A DNA stretch of 64,000 nt from Breznakibacter sp047600785 (lineage in GTDB: Bacteria > Bacteroidota > Bacteroidia > Bacteroidales > Marinilabiliaceae). The translations under genes were made by a program, and so were the position numbers. Positions 17,493 through 26,569 of the stretch are shown one piece after another. The DNA lies in contig JASGKH010000001.1 in NCBI GenBank assembly GCA_047600785.1, forward strand, positions 372,001 to 436,000. Direction: 5' to 3'. The notes below the pieces were generated by a model, which worked only from the letters and a program-made list of their open reading frames with translations, searched no databases and was not told the origin of the DNA. How positions within the stretch are numbered: the stretch's first letter is position 1; each line of letters opens with the position of its first letter.

Positions 17493-17891
17493 ATGCTCAG
17501 CATTACGCAACAAGTTCTCAAACAGATTATCGATCACGCCCAGAGTGACCTGCCCAACGAAGCATGTGGTTACCTTGCAGGCAAAAATGGTGTGGTGACG
17601 CACAGTTTTCCGTTAACAAATATCGACCACAGCCCTGAACATTTTTCGTTCGACCCTGCCGAGCAGTTCAAAACCGTAAAGGAAGCCCGTGCCCTGGGAT
17701 TGGAAATATTGGCCAATTATCACAGCCACCCCTCGTCGCCGGCCCGTCCGTCGGAAGAAGACATACGTTTGGCTTACGATCCCGGCATCAGCTATGTGAT
17801 TGTGTCGTTGGCGAAGGAGTTTCCCGAAATAAAGACGTATGTAAAAGCCAACGGAACCTTGCAGATAGAGGACTTGAGGATTTTGGACTAG
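17493..17891 (+). CDS. JAMM/MPN+ metalloprotease (Mec/QbsD-like)
   Basis: This 132-residue zinc isopeptidase-type protein has the full JAMM motif: E23, H77-x-H79-P, then S87 and D90 with the standard seven-residue spacing. Bacterial relatives such as Mec+ and QbsD cut after the diglycine of sulfur carriers, releasing cysteine or trimming a C-terminal tail. Here the obvious substrate is the ThiS-DsrE2 fusion, whose GGG lies between domains; release of newly made cysteine from a carrier is the alternative. It follows the desulfurase by 45 bases and closes the operon. Confidence 0.9.
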   Translation: MLSITQQVLKQIIDHAQSDLPNEACGYLAGKNGVVTHSFPLTNIDHSPEHFSFDPAEQFKTVKEARALGLEILANYHSHPSSPARPSEEDIRLAYDPGISYVIVSLAKEFPEIKTYVKANGTLQIEDLRILD

Positions 17892-17911
17892 ACCAGGTAA
17901 GCTGGGTAGGG

Positions 17912-17981
17912 CTACCATAAATACGGTAGTTCAAATGCCCTGTTTATGGGATTTTTAGGGCATTGACATTAGCTATGTTTG
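17912..17981 (+). promoter_or_regulatory. Sulfur-type promoter P3, tandem dyads
   Basis: CTACC-N8-GGTAG (17912-17929), five bases, ATGCC-N8-GGGAT (17935-17952), then a perfect -7 element TATGTTTG at 17974-17981. The distance from GGGAT to -7 is 26 bases, one less than at the other sites. No gene begins until 18731, so the product may be a small RNA. Confidence 0.7.
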
Positions 17982-17986
17982 TATTG

Positions 17987-18096
17987 AGAAATTGCAGGAA
18001 TAAATTTTGGATTTACAAAAGAGGTGTTGAAACGAAGGGTAAGTTGATCAATCTATCATTTCCGTCTTTTTGAATCGACTTACCTTTCGTTTTTCT
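17987..18096 (+). ncRNA. Candidate sulfur-controlled small RNA
   Basis: P3 predicts a transcript starting near 17987. A 17-bp stem (18032-18048 with 18074-18090, two G-U pairs, 25-base loop) follows about 45 bases later and ends in TTTTTC. That gives an RNA of roughly 110 nt. No convincing start codon lies in it. It could instead be an attenuated leader of the susC gene. There is no known RNA family I can name. Confidence 0.4.
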
Positions 18097-18500
18097 GTGA
18101 AAAGTGTCTGAAATCCACAGCCCTATGCAGGTTTTGGGCGTTCAGGGAAAAGAAAATCTTCATGGAGCATTCATATCACAGGCCCTTCCGCCGATACGGA
18201 AGGCGTCACGGCGACAAAGAAGCGCATTCAACACAGTGGTTGGTTTTTAGTAGCCAGTGGCAGCTCCTTCTGCTTTCCATCTTAGCCTTAAATTCACTTA
18301 GGATTGTATGTCGTAATTGATTGTGTTGGGGTTTAGCTGCCTGCTGACACCAACCTTACTGCTGACGGATTCGGTTGGGCCATTAATTCCCTCCCTTAAA
18401 AAGCCTTGAATCTAACGGATGTGGATTAGGTAAAGCAAAAGAGCATATACCATTCCCGTGATTCTCTGCCTTAATTAATATATATAATTTAATCTATTTA
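18097..18500. other. Remainder of the gap before susC, no gene recognised
   Basis: Only a 41-codon frame (18125-18250) is open, without features supporting translation. No other structure was identified. Confidence 0.5.
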
Positions 18501-18571
18501 ATACCATAAATTAGGTATGTAAAATACTTTTTTTTAGGTATTTTTTTAACAATGATACAACGCGACTTTTG
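18501..18571 (+). promoter_or_regulatory. Sulfur-type promoter P4 (first susC), tandem dyads
   Basis: ATACC-N8-GGTAT (18501-18518), five bases, ATACT-N8-GGTAT (18524-18541), then 27 bases from the last GGTAT to GACTTTTG at 18564-18571. The susC start codon is 160 bases beyond. Confidence 0.8.
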
Positions 18572-18730
18572 TAGTATCAAATTGGGATATTTTATATCAT
18601 CCATTAAAGTTGCAGATTATATCTGTATACGGTATGATTTTTCTTGACACATATACCGCTTTCCATCCAATACATTTTTAATATAAGAATTCATTTAAAT
18701 AAAATTGAATACTAACTTAAACAAGTGATC

Positions 18731-21700
18731 ATGATGAAAAAAGTTTTACTCTCAATTTTGTTCGTTGCTTTGTTTGGTGCAACATGGGCACAAACCCGCG
18801 TTGTATCGGGCATCGTTTTGGACAAAGAGGACGGGGCGCCCATTCCGGGCGTATCTGTTTCCATAAAGGGGTCTACATTGGGTACGATTACCAAACCTGA
18901 CGGCACGTACTCGTTAGCGGTACCCGAGAACACCCAACAATTGGTGTTTTCGTTTATAGGGTACGAAAACCAGGAAGTTGGCGTAGCCGGCCGTGCGGTG
19001 GTCAATGTGACCCTGACAAGTCTGGTGTTCTCGATCAATGAGGTCATCGTGACTGGTTATGGCACGCAAAAAAGAAAAGAGTTTACCGGGGCGGCAGCGG
19101 CCGTCAAGGGCAGCGTAATTGACAACAAGCCATTGCAAAGCTTCGGGCAGGGGCTTACTGGGCAAGCATCGGGTGTGAACATTGTGCAACCCAACGGCTT
19201 GGTCAACAACCCGCCGGTCATTAGGGTGCGTGGGCTAAGTTCATTGTCGTTGAGCTCTTTCCCTTTGGTGATTGTAGACGGTATTCCGATTACCACCAGC
19301 GATGTTTCGGCCAACTCGGCAGCCAATAACCCATTGTCGGACATTAACCCGTCCGACATCGAATCCATTGATATATTAAAAGACGCAGCATCCGCAGCCA
19401 TTTATGGATCAAGGGCCGCTGCAGGCGTGTTGGTGATTACCACCAAACGCGGTAAGGAAGGACGGACCAGAGTCGTTTACGACGGGTGGTTCGGTATTAC
19501 CGAGGCCGTTAGGTTGCCCGATCTGTTGAATGCCCAACAGTACATGGATTACAAAAACGGGGCCATTGACAATGCCCGGGCGATCAGCACGTCAAGCAGC
19601 ATTCCGGCAGCCAATTCGTTTTTGCCTTCGTACAATGAGGATGGTTCATTGGTCGATACCAAATGGTACGATTACATCTATCGCACGGCGTATGCCCAAA
19701 ACCACAACATATCCGTTTCCGGGGGGATTGCCAAAACACAGTATTACCTTTCGTTGGGATATACCGATCAGGAAGGCTTTTTGCGCGGAAACGATTTTAC
19801 GCGCAAATCAGGCCGTTTTAACTTAAAACACGATGTGACCGATTGGCTGAAATTAAATGCCAACGTTAGTTTTACCAACGGATTGAACAATTCGCCCAAC
19901 AGCGGGTCGATTGCCGGTGCCGCTTTCAACTCATCCGGTTTGGCCCGTATTGCCTTGGTACAAGTGCCAAACGTAGCTCCCTACAATGCCGATGGTAGCT
20001 ACAATGTGGACGGTTCCGCTCTGGGAAGCGGCAACAACCTGGTGCCGTCTTCTTATGCCAACCCCGTTCCCATTATCGATCTGGATAAAAACTCGTCGGA
20101 AACCTTGCGGCTCATTGCCAACGTGGGAGCCGAGCTGGTTTTGACAAAAGACCTTTCATTCAAAACCAATTATTCATGGGACAGAAGGAATACCGAAAAC
20201 CTTCGGTTCTGGAACCCGGTACAAGGCGATGGGTATACTTACAACGGCTATGCTTACAACAACACTGCACGTGCCGAAAACTGGAACTGGATAAATACCC
20301 TGCAATTCCAGAAAACATTTGCAGAAGTGCACAATGTGGATATATTGGTTGGTAGCGACGCGCAAAACAGACGGACCACCAACTGGGGCGGGATAAGACA
20401 AAACCTGGTCGATCCGTTTTTCACCGAATACCAGGGTGAGTTTTTGACGAACGTGGCCGGAGGCAATTCCATTGCAGAGATTGCCTATGAAGCTTACTTG
20501 GCAAGTGCAAGCTATAATTATGCAGGCAAATACTTTTTAAGCGGAAATTTTAGGAGGGATGGCAATTCGGCATTGTCGGAAAACAATCGTTGGGGTAATT
20601 TTGGAGGTGCATCCATTGGATGGACAATCACCGAAGAAGCATTTATACGGGACGTACTGCCAAGCTATGTCTCTTCCGCGAGGCTTAAAGCCAGTTGGGG
20701 GCGTGTGGGCAATGGAAACCTGACTAACTTTTACGGTGCCTACAATACCTACGAAGCGGGTGTATATGGCAATGTGTCACGTATATATTATAGCCAGGCC
20801 GGGAACAACGAGTTGAAGTGGGAAACCAGTAACCAAACCAATATTGGTCTGGACCTTAGTTTTCTTGAAAACCGCATTAGCTTTGAGGCCAACTGGTACA
20901 ACAAAGATATTGACAACCTGATTTTGGAAGTGCCGCAAGCACCTTCCAAAGGTATTCCTGGTAACACCATCCTGCTAAACGTAGGTTCGATGTACAACAA
21001 GGGATGGGAATTTTCGTTGAACGCAGTTCCTGTGAAGACTGGCGATTTCTCGTGGACCACCAATCTGAACATCTCGACAAATAAAAACGAAGTGACTTCT
21101 TTGGTCGATAACGACACCCCCATATTGGCCTATACCGGAAGCCTGGAGCTTTCCAGCATTACTGCGGTAGACCATCCGGCAGCAAGCATTTACGCGGTGA
21201 AGACGGCAGGTGTCAACCCGGAGAACGGGCGCCGGATATTTATCAATTCGGCAGGTGAAAAAGTTCAATACCAACATCTTGGAGGTGCTTCAGCCTGGAC
21301 TTATTTGGATGGGACCACGGCAAGTGCCGTATCGGGTGCAGATGCCCAGATTTTGGGAGGTACCTTACCCGCCTGGTTTGGCGGGTTCAACAACACCTTT
21401 AAATACAAATCGTTTGATTTAGGGCTCAATTTCACTTTTTCAGGGGGAAATTACATTTACAACGGAACCAAAGCCGGCTTGCGAGACCAACGTATCTGGA
21501 ATAATTCTACCGATGTGTTGAATGCGTGGACCACTTTGGGACAGAAAACAGATGTTCCCAAAGCAATATATGGTGACAACGTGTCCAACGGTTCTTCTTT
21601 TGCCATTGATGCCAACGTGGAAAAGGGAGATTTTCTCCGGTTACAAACCGCCACCCTGGGTTACACATTGCCTAAAGCCCTTTTGGGCCGTGTAGGCATC

Positions 21701-21871
21701 GACGGGGTGCGTATCTACGCACAAGGGAACAATCTTTTCCTTTGGACGGATTATACCGGCTCCGATCCTGAAATTTCATCAAACGGCGATTCAAACCTGG
21801 CCAGTGGTATAGAACGCAACAGTATCCCTCAGGGGCGTACATTCACGTTTGGCGTCAACCTGAGTTTCTAA
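18731..21871 (+). CDS. SusC-like TonB-dependent outer-membrane transporter 1
   Basis: This is a protein of about 1,046 residues. It has a signal peptide ending near WAQ, a carboxypeptidase-regulatory-like domain (SGIVLDKEDGAPIPGV), a TonB-box region, a plug with the SusC-type segment LKDAASAAIYGSRAAAGVLVITTK, and a long beta-barrel ending in an aromatic residue (NLSF). There is no N-terminal STN signalling domain, so it is not coupled to an anti-sigma relay. With the following SusD it forms a lidded importer for glycan fragments or other large ligands. The sulfur-type promoter upstream (P4) suggests a sulfur-containing ligand. Of the possible starts GTG 18725, ATG 18731 and ATG 18734, an ATG is preferred. 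Confidence 0.93.
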   Translation: MMKKVLLSILFVALFGATWAQTRVVSGIVLDKEDGAPIPGVSVSIKGSTLGTITKPDGTYSLAVPENTQQLVFSFIGYENQEVGVAGRAVVNVTLTSLVFSINEVIVTGYGTQKRKEFTGAAAAVKGSVIDNKPLQSFGQGLTGQASGVNIVQPNGLVNNPPVIRVRGLSSLSLSSFPLVIVDGIPITTSDVSANSAANNPLSDINPSDIESIDILKDAASAAIYGSRAAAGVLVITTKRGKEGRTRVVYDGWFGITEAVRLPDLLNAQQYMDYKNGAIDNARAISTSSSIPAANSFLPSYNEDGSLVDTKWYDYIYRTAYAQNHNISVSGGIAKTQYYLSLGYTDQEGFLRGNDFTRKSGRFNLKHDVTDWLKLNANVSFTNGLNNSPNSGSIAGAAFNSSGLARIALVQVPNVAPYNADGSYNVDGSALGSGNNLVPSSYANPVPIIDLDKNSSETLRLIANVGAELVLTKDLSFKTNYSWDRRNTENLRFWNPVQGDGYTYNGYAYNNTARAENWNWINTLQFQKTFAEVHNVDILVGSDAQNRRTTNWGGIRQNLVDPFFTEYQGEFLTNVAGGNSIAEIAYEAYLASASYNYAGKYFLSGNFRRDGNSALSENNRWGNFGGASIGWTITEEAFIRDVLPSYVSSARLKASWGRVGNGNLTNFYGAYNTYEAGVYGNVSRIYYSQAGNNELKWETSNQTNIGLDLSFLENRISFEANWYNKDIDNLILEVPQAPSKGIPGNTILLNVGSMYNKGWEFSLNAVPVKTGDFSWTTNLNISTNKNEVTSLVDNDTPILAYTGSLELSSITAVDHPAASIYAVKTAGVNPENGRRIFINSAGEKVQYQHLGGASAWTYLDGTTASAVSGADAQILGGTLPAWFGGFNNTFKYKSFDLGLNFTFSGGNYIYNGTKAGLRDQRIWNNSTDVLNAWTTLGQKTDVPKAIYGDNVSNGSSFAIDANVEKGDFLRLQTATLGYTLPKALLGRVGIDGVRIYAQGNNLFLWTDYTGSDPEISSNGDSNLASGIERNSIPQGRTFTFGVNLSF

Positions 21872-21889
21872 TCCTTTAACTTTATTAAA

Positions 21890-23365
21890 ATGAAAAGATT
21901 ATATAACATCAAGCTTTTTTCGGTAAGAACCGCGGTTGCTATTCTGCCACTTACGGGAATTGCAGTTTCATGCTCTTCCGATTTTTTGGAAATTACCCCT
22001 GAACTTACTATCCCGGACGAGAATACGTTTGATACCCCTGAACGGATTTTGGCACAGGTGAACGGGCTTTATGCGTCGGCCAAGCACGGCCGCCTTTTTG
22101 GTGGCAGATATTACATATACAACGACATAAGGGGCGAAGAATTCAGGAACAGGGCAAGCAATACGGTGACCGGTTACAGCGCTTACCAGTTTACCAATAA
22201 CGCCAGCGACACTTACGTGGCCGATTTTTGGAATTATGGTTACCTGACCATCAACAGGGTGAACAAATTCCTGTCCGACTTTGATGCGCATCCGGGGGTG
22301 GTCGATGACGAAACCGAAGAAAATTACCGGGCAGAAGCTAAATTTATAAGGGCATTGAGCTATTATGCGTTGGTGCAGCTTTTCGCAAAGCCTTACATAT
22401 ACCAGAACGGGGCTTCGAAAGCGATCCCCCTGCGCCTGTCCGCCGAAACGTCATCTGAGAACAACGAATTGGAAAGCAGTACCGTGGCCCAGATCTACAC
22501 TCAAATACTAAAAGATCTTGATGAAGCGGAGACCGGATTGCCCGAAACCTATTCCTCTGCGTATTTATATACGACCAGAGCCCATAAAAACACGGCCATC
22601 GCATTGAAAACAAGAGTTTATCTGGCCAAAGGAGATTATGGCAAAGTAATTGAAGAAGCCAATAAGATAGTACCTGCCGTTGCGCCGTTTAAATCGGCGA
22701 CGGGAGTTGCACACGAGCTGCAGGCAGATATTACGTCGGTATTCAAAACTCCTTATACGACCGTTGAGAGCATCCTTTCGTTCCCTTTTGCCGATACCAA
22801 TGTGCCAGGCACACAAAACCAATTGGGATATTACTATAATGCAGGTAATATTGAATACTATCTGGTGACGAGCGGAGCAGGGATTTATGCTGACAGTAGG
22901 TGGGGAGCTAATGATGCTCGCAAAACAGGGCTGACAGACTTAAAAAGTGTTGGGACCAGTACGACTAAGTATCGGGTGTTGACAAAATGGAGCGGATCGT
23001 CGCCTTACCTCGATTATGCACCCGTCATCCGTTATGCCGAAATATTGTTGAACCTGGCCGAAGCAGAGGCCGAAGCCGAAGATGGCGATTTGGATCGCTC
23101 GCGTGCCTTGCTTGAAGCCGTACGTCACCGTTCCGATGCAACCTATGATTTTGGCACGTTGGACAAAGACGGTCTGATCGAAGCCATTTTGCTGGAAAGG
23201 CGTATTGAACTTTTGGGAGAAGGCTTTAGGGCCCCCGATGCGCAACGCAGGGGTGTGGCGATCAATTCTTATGGTGCAGGGGCGTTAATCCCGGTTACCG
23301 ACGGCCGATACACTTTTCCGATTCCTGTGGCAGAGCAGCAAACCAATCCTGGATCTGCCCAATAA
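21890..23365 (+). CDS. SusD-like surface lipoprotein 1
   Basis: This is a 491-residue RagB/SusD-family lipoprotein. The lipobox is VSC-S near residue 28, and the N-terminal SusD domain follows (FLEITPELTIPDENTF). Helical TPR-like segments include FIRALSYYALVQLFAKPYI. The C-terminus shows RRIELLGEGFRAPDAQR and ends with the family's NPG-type tail. It captures ligand at the cell surface as the lid of the SusC partner, which ends 18 bases upstream. It is intact, unlike the second susD. Confidence 0.93.
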   Translation: MKRLYNIKLFSVRTAVAILPLTGIAVSCSSDFLEITPELTIPDENTFDTPERILAQVNGLYASAKHGRLFGGRYYIYNDIRGEEFRNRASNTVTGYSAYQFTNNASDTYVADFWNYGYLTINRVNKFLSDFDAHPGVVDDETEENYRAEAKFIRALSYYALVQLFAKPYIYQNGASKAIPLRLSAETSSENNELESSTVAQIYTQILKDLDEAETGLPETYSSAYLYTTRAHKNTAIALKTRVYLAKGDYGKVIEEANKIVPAVAPFKSATGVAHELQADITSVFKTPYTTVESILSFPFADTNVPGTQNQLGYYYNAGNIEYYLVTSGAGIYADSRWGANDARKTGLTDLKSVGTSTTKYRVLTKWSGSSPYLDYAPVIRYAEILLNLAEAEAEAEDGDLDRSRALLEAVRHRSDATYDFGTLDKDGLIEAILLERRIELLGEGFRAPDAQRRGVAINSYGAGALIPVTDGRYTFPIPVAEQQTNPGSAQ

Positions 23366-23463
23366 GGGTTTAGGTATAGTTGTGTGAAGGGAGGGTGCTT
23401 GCTGTTTTGCAGGTACCCTTTTCTACAAAAAATAATGTCGGACCAATTACTGATTTTTTAGAT

Positions 23464-24471
23464 ATGAAGAAGAGTACATTGTTATACATGCTTGGATTTG
23501 GGTTTCTTGGAGCATGCCAATCACCTGCATCCAATTTTACCATTAATGGGGAAATAAACATCACGGACGGTTACGTGTATTTCAAAAAATTTCAGGATCG
23601 GAGATTTTTGACAATTGATTCGGCAAAGATTTCCGGTGGAAAATTCAAATTGGATGGTGAGGTCGGCCAACCAGATCTTTACGGGCTGTCTTTGGACAGG
23701 AACGATGGTTCACGCCCATATTTTCTGTTTTTGCAAGGAGGCCCTGTCACGGTTGCCATCGATACGGCCGATAAGCGGAACGCAAAAATAACAGGGTCGG
23801 CCGTCCATGACCTGTATGTCGATTATTTGGCAAAACGCGACCAGGTAGAGATCGATTCTTTCATCAAAGCCAATCCGAAATCGGTAGTGGCGGCTTATGC
23901 GCTTTACCGCGATTTTGCCTACGGATTGTCGGCCGGTGAGCTGGAGCAGGCAGTGTCGTGGTTCGACCAGTCGCTGCTCGCCTCTCCGTATATTAAGCAG
24001 GTTAAAGAACTTATTGAAATCCGTAAACGAGTTGCGTTGGGCAATAAAGCCATCGACTTTTCGGCACCTTCACCTAATGGGGATACAGTTACCCTGTCTG
24101 ATTTTTACGGAAATTACCTGCTGCTCGATTTTTGGGCGTCGTGGTGTGGCCCATGTCGTAAAGAGAATCCCAATCTGGTTAAAGCTTACCGGAAGTTTAA
24201 AGAAAAAGGGTTTAACATCGTCGGCGTGTCGCTCGACAAGGACAGGGAACGATGGTTGTCTGCCGTTGCATCCGATAGTTTGGATTGGGTGCATGTGTCG
24301 GATTTACTGTTCTGGGACAGCAAACCCGCCCAATTGTATGGCATCAGATCCATTCCTTCCAATTTCCTGTTGGGAGCGGATGGCACTATTATCGGCCAAA
24401 ACCTGCATGGAGACGAATTGGAGAAAAAGCTTGAAGAACTTTATGCCAGGGACAACGTGGTGGTGAAATAA
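23464..24471 (+). CDS. TlpA/ResA-like thioredoxin lipoprotein
   Basis: This 335-residue protein starts with a lipoprotein signal (LGAC), followed by a DUF4369-like beta domain (about 30-130), a helical linker and a thioredoxin domain with active site WCGPC (ASWCGPCRKENP). It is probably anchored in the periplasm and reduces disulfides, as in many SusCD-linked loci. The ATG at 23464 is chosen because it directly precedes the signal sequence. It sits 98 bases after susD and may share its transcript. A role in handling thiol or disulfide sulfur compounds brought in by the transporter is possible but not shown. Confidence 0.85.
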   Translation: MKKSTLLYMLGFGFLGACQSPASNFTINGEINITDGYVYFKKFQDRRFLTIDSAKISGGKFKLDGEVGQPDLYGLSLDRNDGSRPYFLFLQGGPVTVAIDTADKRNAKITGSAVHDLYVDYLAKRDQVEIDSFIKANPKSVVAAYALYRDFAYGLSAGELEQAVSWFDQSLLASPYIKQVKELIEIRKRVALGNKAIDFSAPSPNGDTVTLSDFYGNYLLLDFWASWCGPCRKENPNLVKAYRKFKEKGFNIVGVSLDKDRERWLSAVASDSLDWVHVSDLLFWDSKPAQLYGIRSIPSNFLLGADGTIIGQNLHGDELEKKLEELYARDNVVVK

Positions 24472-24849
24472 CAAGCTTGAAAAAGGATCAAATTCCTTGC
24501 GCAGGACCTGTTTGCCGGGCCACCTCCCAAACCATCCTTCAGGTTCTCCGGTTAGGCTCAAAATACACAAATTGCAATAGGAGGTCAGGACGGAGACACG
24601 ACGGAAGAAGGACGGAAAGACAACGGAGTCACAAAAGCTCTATTCCCAGTATCAAAAAGTATAAATGAACGACATGAAGCAGGGGGCAAGCAGATAATCC
24701 TTTCCCAAATCCGCCAATAGGAAAAACAAGGCCCGGCATTCACCGGCAAGAACATTCGCAAAAAGAGAGCTGTCTAAAAAATGGGATTGCCGGGCAGGAA
24801 ATCCCCATTCCATAGACAGCTCTCTTTTTCGGTCAACGAAAAGGATGCT
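24472..24849. other. 378-bp convergent gap
   Basis: It separates the thioredoxin lipoprotein from the converging PLP enzyme. The only feature seen is the large hairpin at 24760-24829. Confidence 0.6.
24760..24829 (-). terminator. Terminator of the trans-sulfuration gene
   Basis: A perfect 17-bp inverted repeat (24760-24776 with 24813-24829) with A/T tails on both sides starts about 20 bases after the minus-strand stop codon. An inner GGGATT/AATCCC pairing extends the stem. It can stop transcripts from either direction. Confidence 0.85.
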
Positions 24850-26061
24850 TCAGCACATTTCCAGTACGTTGGCCAGATCCGCAATAATGTCATCGGCGTC
24901 TTCGAGTCCCACCGAGAGCCTGAAAATGCCATGGCCCGCAAACATTTCCCACGATTGCCGTTGTGCATCCGTATCGAATTTAAAAGAAGTCTGCAGTAAA
25001 TCATCCGAACGCAGATAAAAGATAAGAGACCGATGGTGCCCCAGCGACACTGCATAATGGATGATATGCAAGTGCCGGGCAAAAAGTTTTGCGGCCTTAC
25101 TGCCGTTTTTCATCCGGAAAGTCACCATGCCCGAAAAATTCTGCATCTGTTTCTTTGCCAGATCATGTTGCGGATGGCTGGACAACCCCGGGTAAAATAC
25201 CCGTTCTATTTTGGGGTGCGATTCAAGGAAAAGGGCCACGGCCAACGCATTCCCGGCGTGGCTTTTCATCCGTATGGGCAATGTGGCAATACCCCGCATG
25301 ATCAGCCACGCATTAAAGGGACTGATGGTTCCCCCGAGCCTTATGGCTGTGTTTTTCCGCAATACCGCCAAATCGGACTTTTTGCCGACGATCGCGCCGC
25401 CCAATGCATCGCCGTGCCCGCACATGTATTTGGTGAGCGAGTGCACCACATAATCCGCCCCTAGTTCGAGCGGCCGTGTGGCAATGGGAGTGGCAAACGT
25501 CGAATCGACGGCCAGCTTGGCCCCGGCACGGTTTGCAATTTCAGCCGTTTGTGTAATATCGGTAAGCCGCAGGATAGGGTTGCAGGGCGTTTCCACATAA
25601 ATGAGCCTGGTGTTGGGCCGTACGGCATTTGCCACAGCCTGCGTGTCCGACGTATCCACTTTGGAGATGGCAATCCCCCAATGCGGAATAATTTCGTTGG
25701 TCAGTTCCGATAGGGCCGCATAGGCCACATCGCTTACAATGGCGTGGTCACCCTGGCGCAGAAGATGCAGGAACAGGGCAGAAACGGCAGCCATACCGCT
25801 GGAAAAGGCAATTGCCGATTCCCCGTTTTCCAATATGGCCAGCTTGGCTTCCAACTGCGCAATGGTTGGATTTCCCCAGCGCGTATACACCCAGGCGGCG
25901 TCTTCGTCCATCCCTTCGACCGAAAATCCGGTATCGGCATTGACCACAAAAGTCGTCGACATGGCAATGTGCGGAGCAGAAGCCCCGCTGGCCGGATCGG
26001 GTTCTTCACCTGCATGGATAGCTTTGGTGGCAATTTTTTTGTCCGAAAAATGTTGGTTCAT
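24850..26061 (-). CDS. Trans-sulfuration PLP enzyme (cystathionine synthase/lyase family)
   Basis: This 403-residue enzyme belongs to the Cys/Met-metabolism PLP family. It has the start KIATKAIHAGEEPDP, the active-site Tyr in DVAYAAL, and the PLP lysine in HSLTKYMCGHGDALGG. The cysteine that follows this tyrosine in methionine gamma-lyase (YGC) is Ala here (YAA), so methionine gamma-lyase is less likely than cystathionine synthase or lyase. It would link cysteine and homocysteine pools. It stands alone on the minus strand between the two SusCD systems. The dyads at 26275 do not place a -7 element for this strand. Confidence 0.88.
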   Translation of the reverse strand: MNQHFSDKKIATKAIHAGEEPDPASGASAPHIAMSTTFVVNADTGFSVEGMDEDAAWVYTRWGNPTIAQLEAKLAILENGESAIAFSSGMAAVSALFLHLLRQGDHAIVSDVAYAALSELTNEIIPHWGIAISKVDTSDTQAVANAVRPNTRLIYVETPCNPILRLTDITQTAEIANRAGAKLAVDSTFATPIATRPLELGADYVVHSLTKYMCGHGDALGGAIVGKKSDLAVLRKNTAIRLGGTISPFNAWLIMRGIATLPIRMKSHAGNALAVALFLESHPKIERVFYPGLSSHPQHDLAKKQMQNFSGMVTFRMKNGSKAAKLFARHLHIIHYAVSLGHHRSLIFYLRSDDLLQTSFKFDTDAQRQSWEMFAGHGIFRLSVGLEDADDIIADLANVLEMC

Positions 26062-26569
26062 AATCGCGTTGTATAAAAGCAGAATAATAATACATCCGTA
26101 AAACCTTTTTGTGACATGAGGGTTTGCGGTTTTTGTGACTAAATTACTTCAAAATAGACCATTGAGGCGGACGCCCCTTGCCGTTCAGAATATTCGCGGG
26201 ATTGCCCGTCGGCGTTGTCAACCCTGCGTAAGTATTATCGGCCCTTAATCTACACATTCCTTGCCGTTCTGCATATACCCTTTTTATGGTATGTAAATAC
26301 CGTATTTGTGGGATTTTAGGGCAAATTATAGTATCTCATATTTGCACTGTAAAGGTCACAGGCACTTTTAACCTGTTTGCACTTTTTGACCTTAATTACC
26401 AGCTTTAGTTTATCCGTTTTGTATGTAATTCCGGTTTTGTCCGTTTGCGACCTGCATGCGGATAGGGATTCCTATTGACTTTTTGGGCCATTTCCGCTCT
26501 GTGACTGACATCTGTCTTATCGTGGTTTTTGTAGTGAATTCATGTTTAATAAGTTAATTCCTTTTTGTC
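26062..26569. other. 508-bp divergent promoter region
   Basis: It contains promoter P5 and, just after its expected start site, a leader hairpin (AAGGTCA at 26352-26358 pairing with TGACCTT at 26387-26393, plus inner CAGG/CCTG). The remaining bases show nothing recognisable. Confidence 0.6.
26275..26344 (+). promoter_or_regulatory. Sulfur-type promoter P5 (second susC), tandem dyads
   Basis: ATACC-N8-GGTAT (26275-26292), four bases, ATACC-N8-GGGAT (26297-26314), then 27 bases from GGGAT to the -7 element CATATTTG (26337-26344). The susC start is 225 bases further. Confidence 0.8.

Noticed and set aside
18125..18250. A 41-codon plus-strand frame in the gap before the first susC
   Set aside because: No ribosome-binding signal, no protein-like composition and no conserved feature; it lies after the putative RNA hairpin.
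18631..18657. GGTAT...ATACC pair downstream of promoter P4
   Set aside because: The spacing of 17 bases and the outward order differ from the conserved dyad, and no -7 box sits at the right distance.
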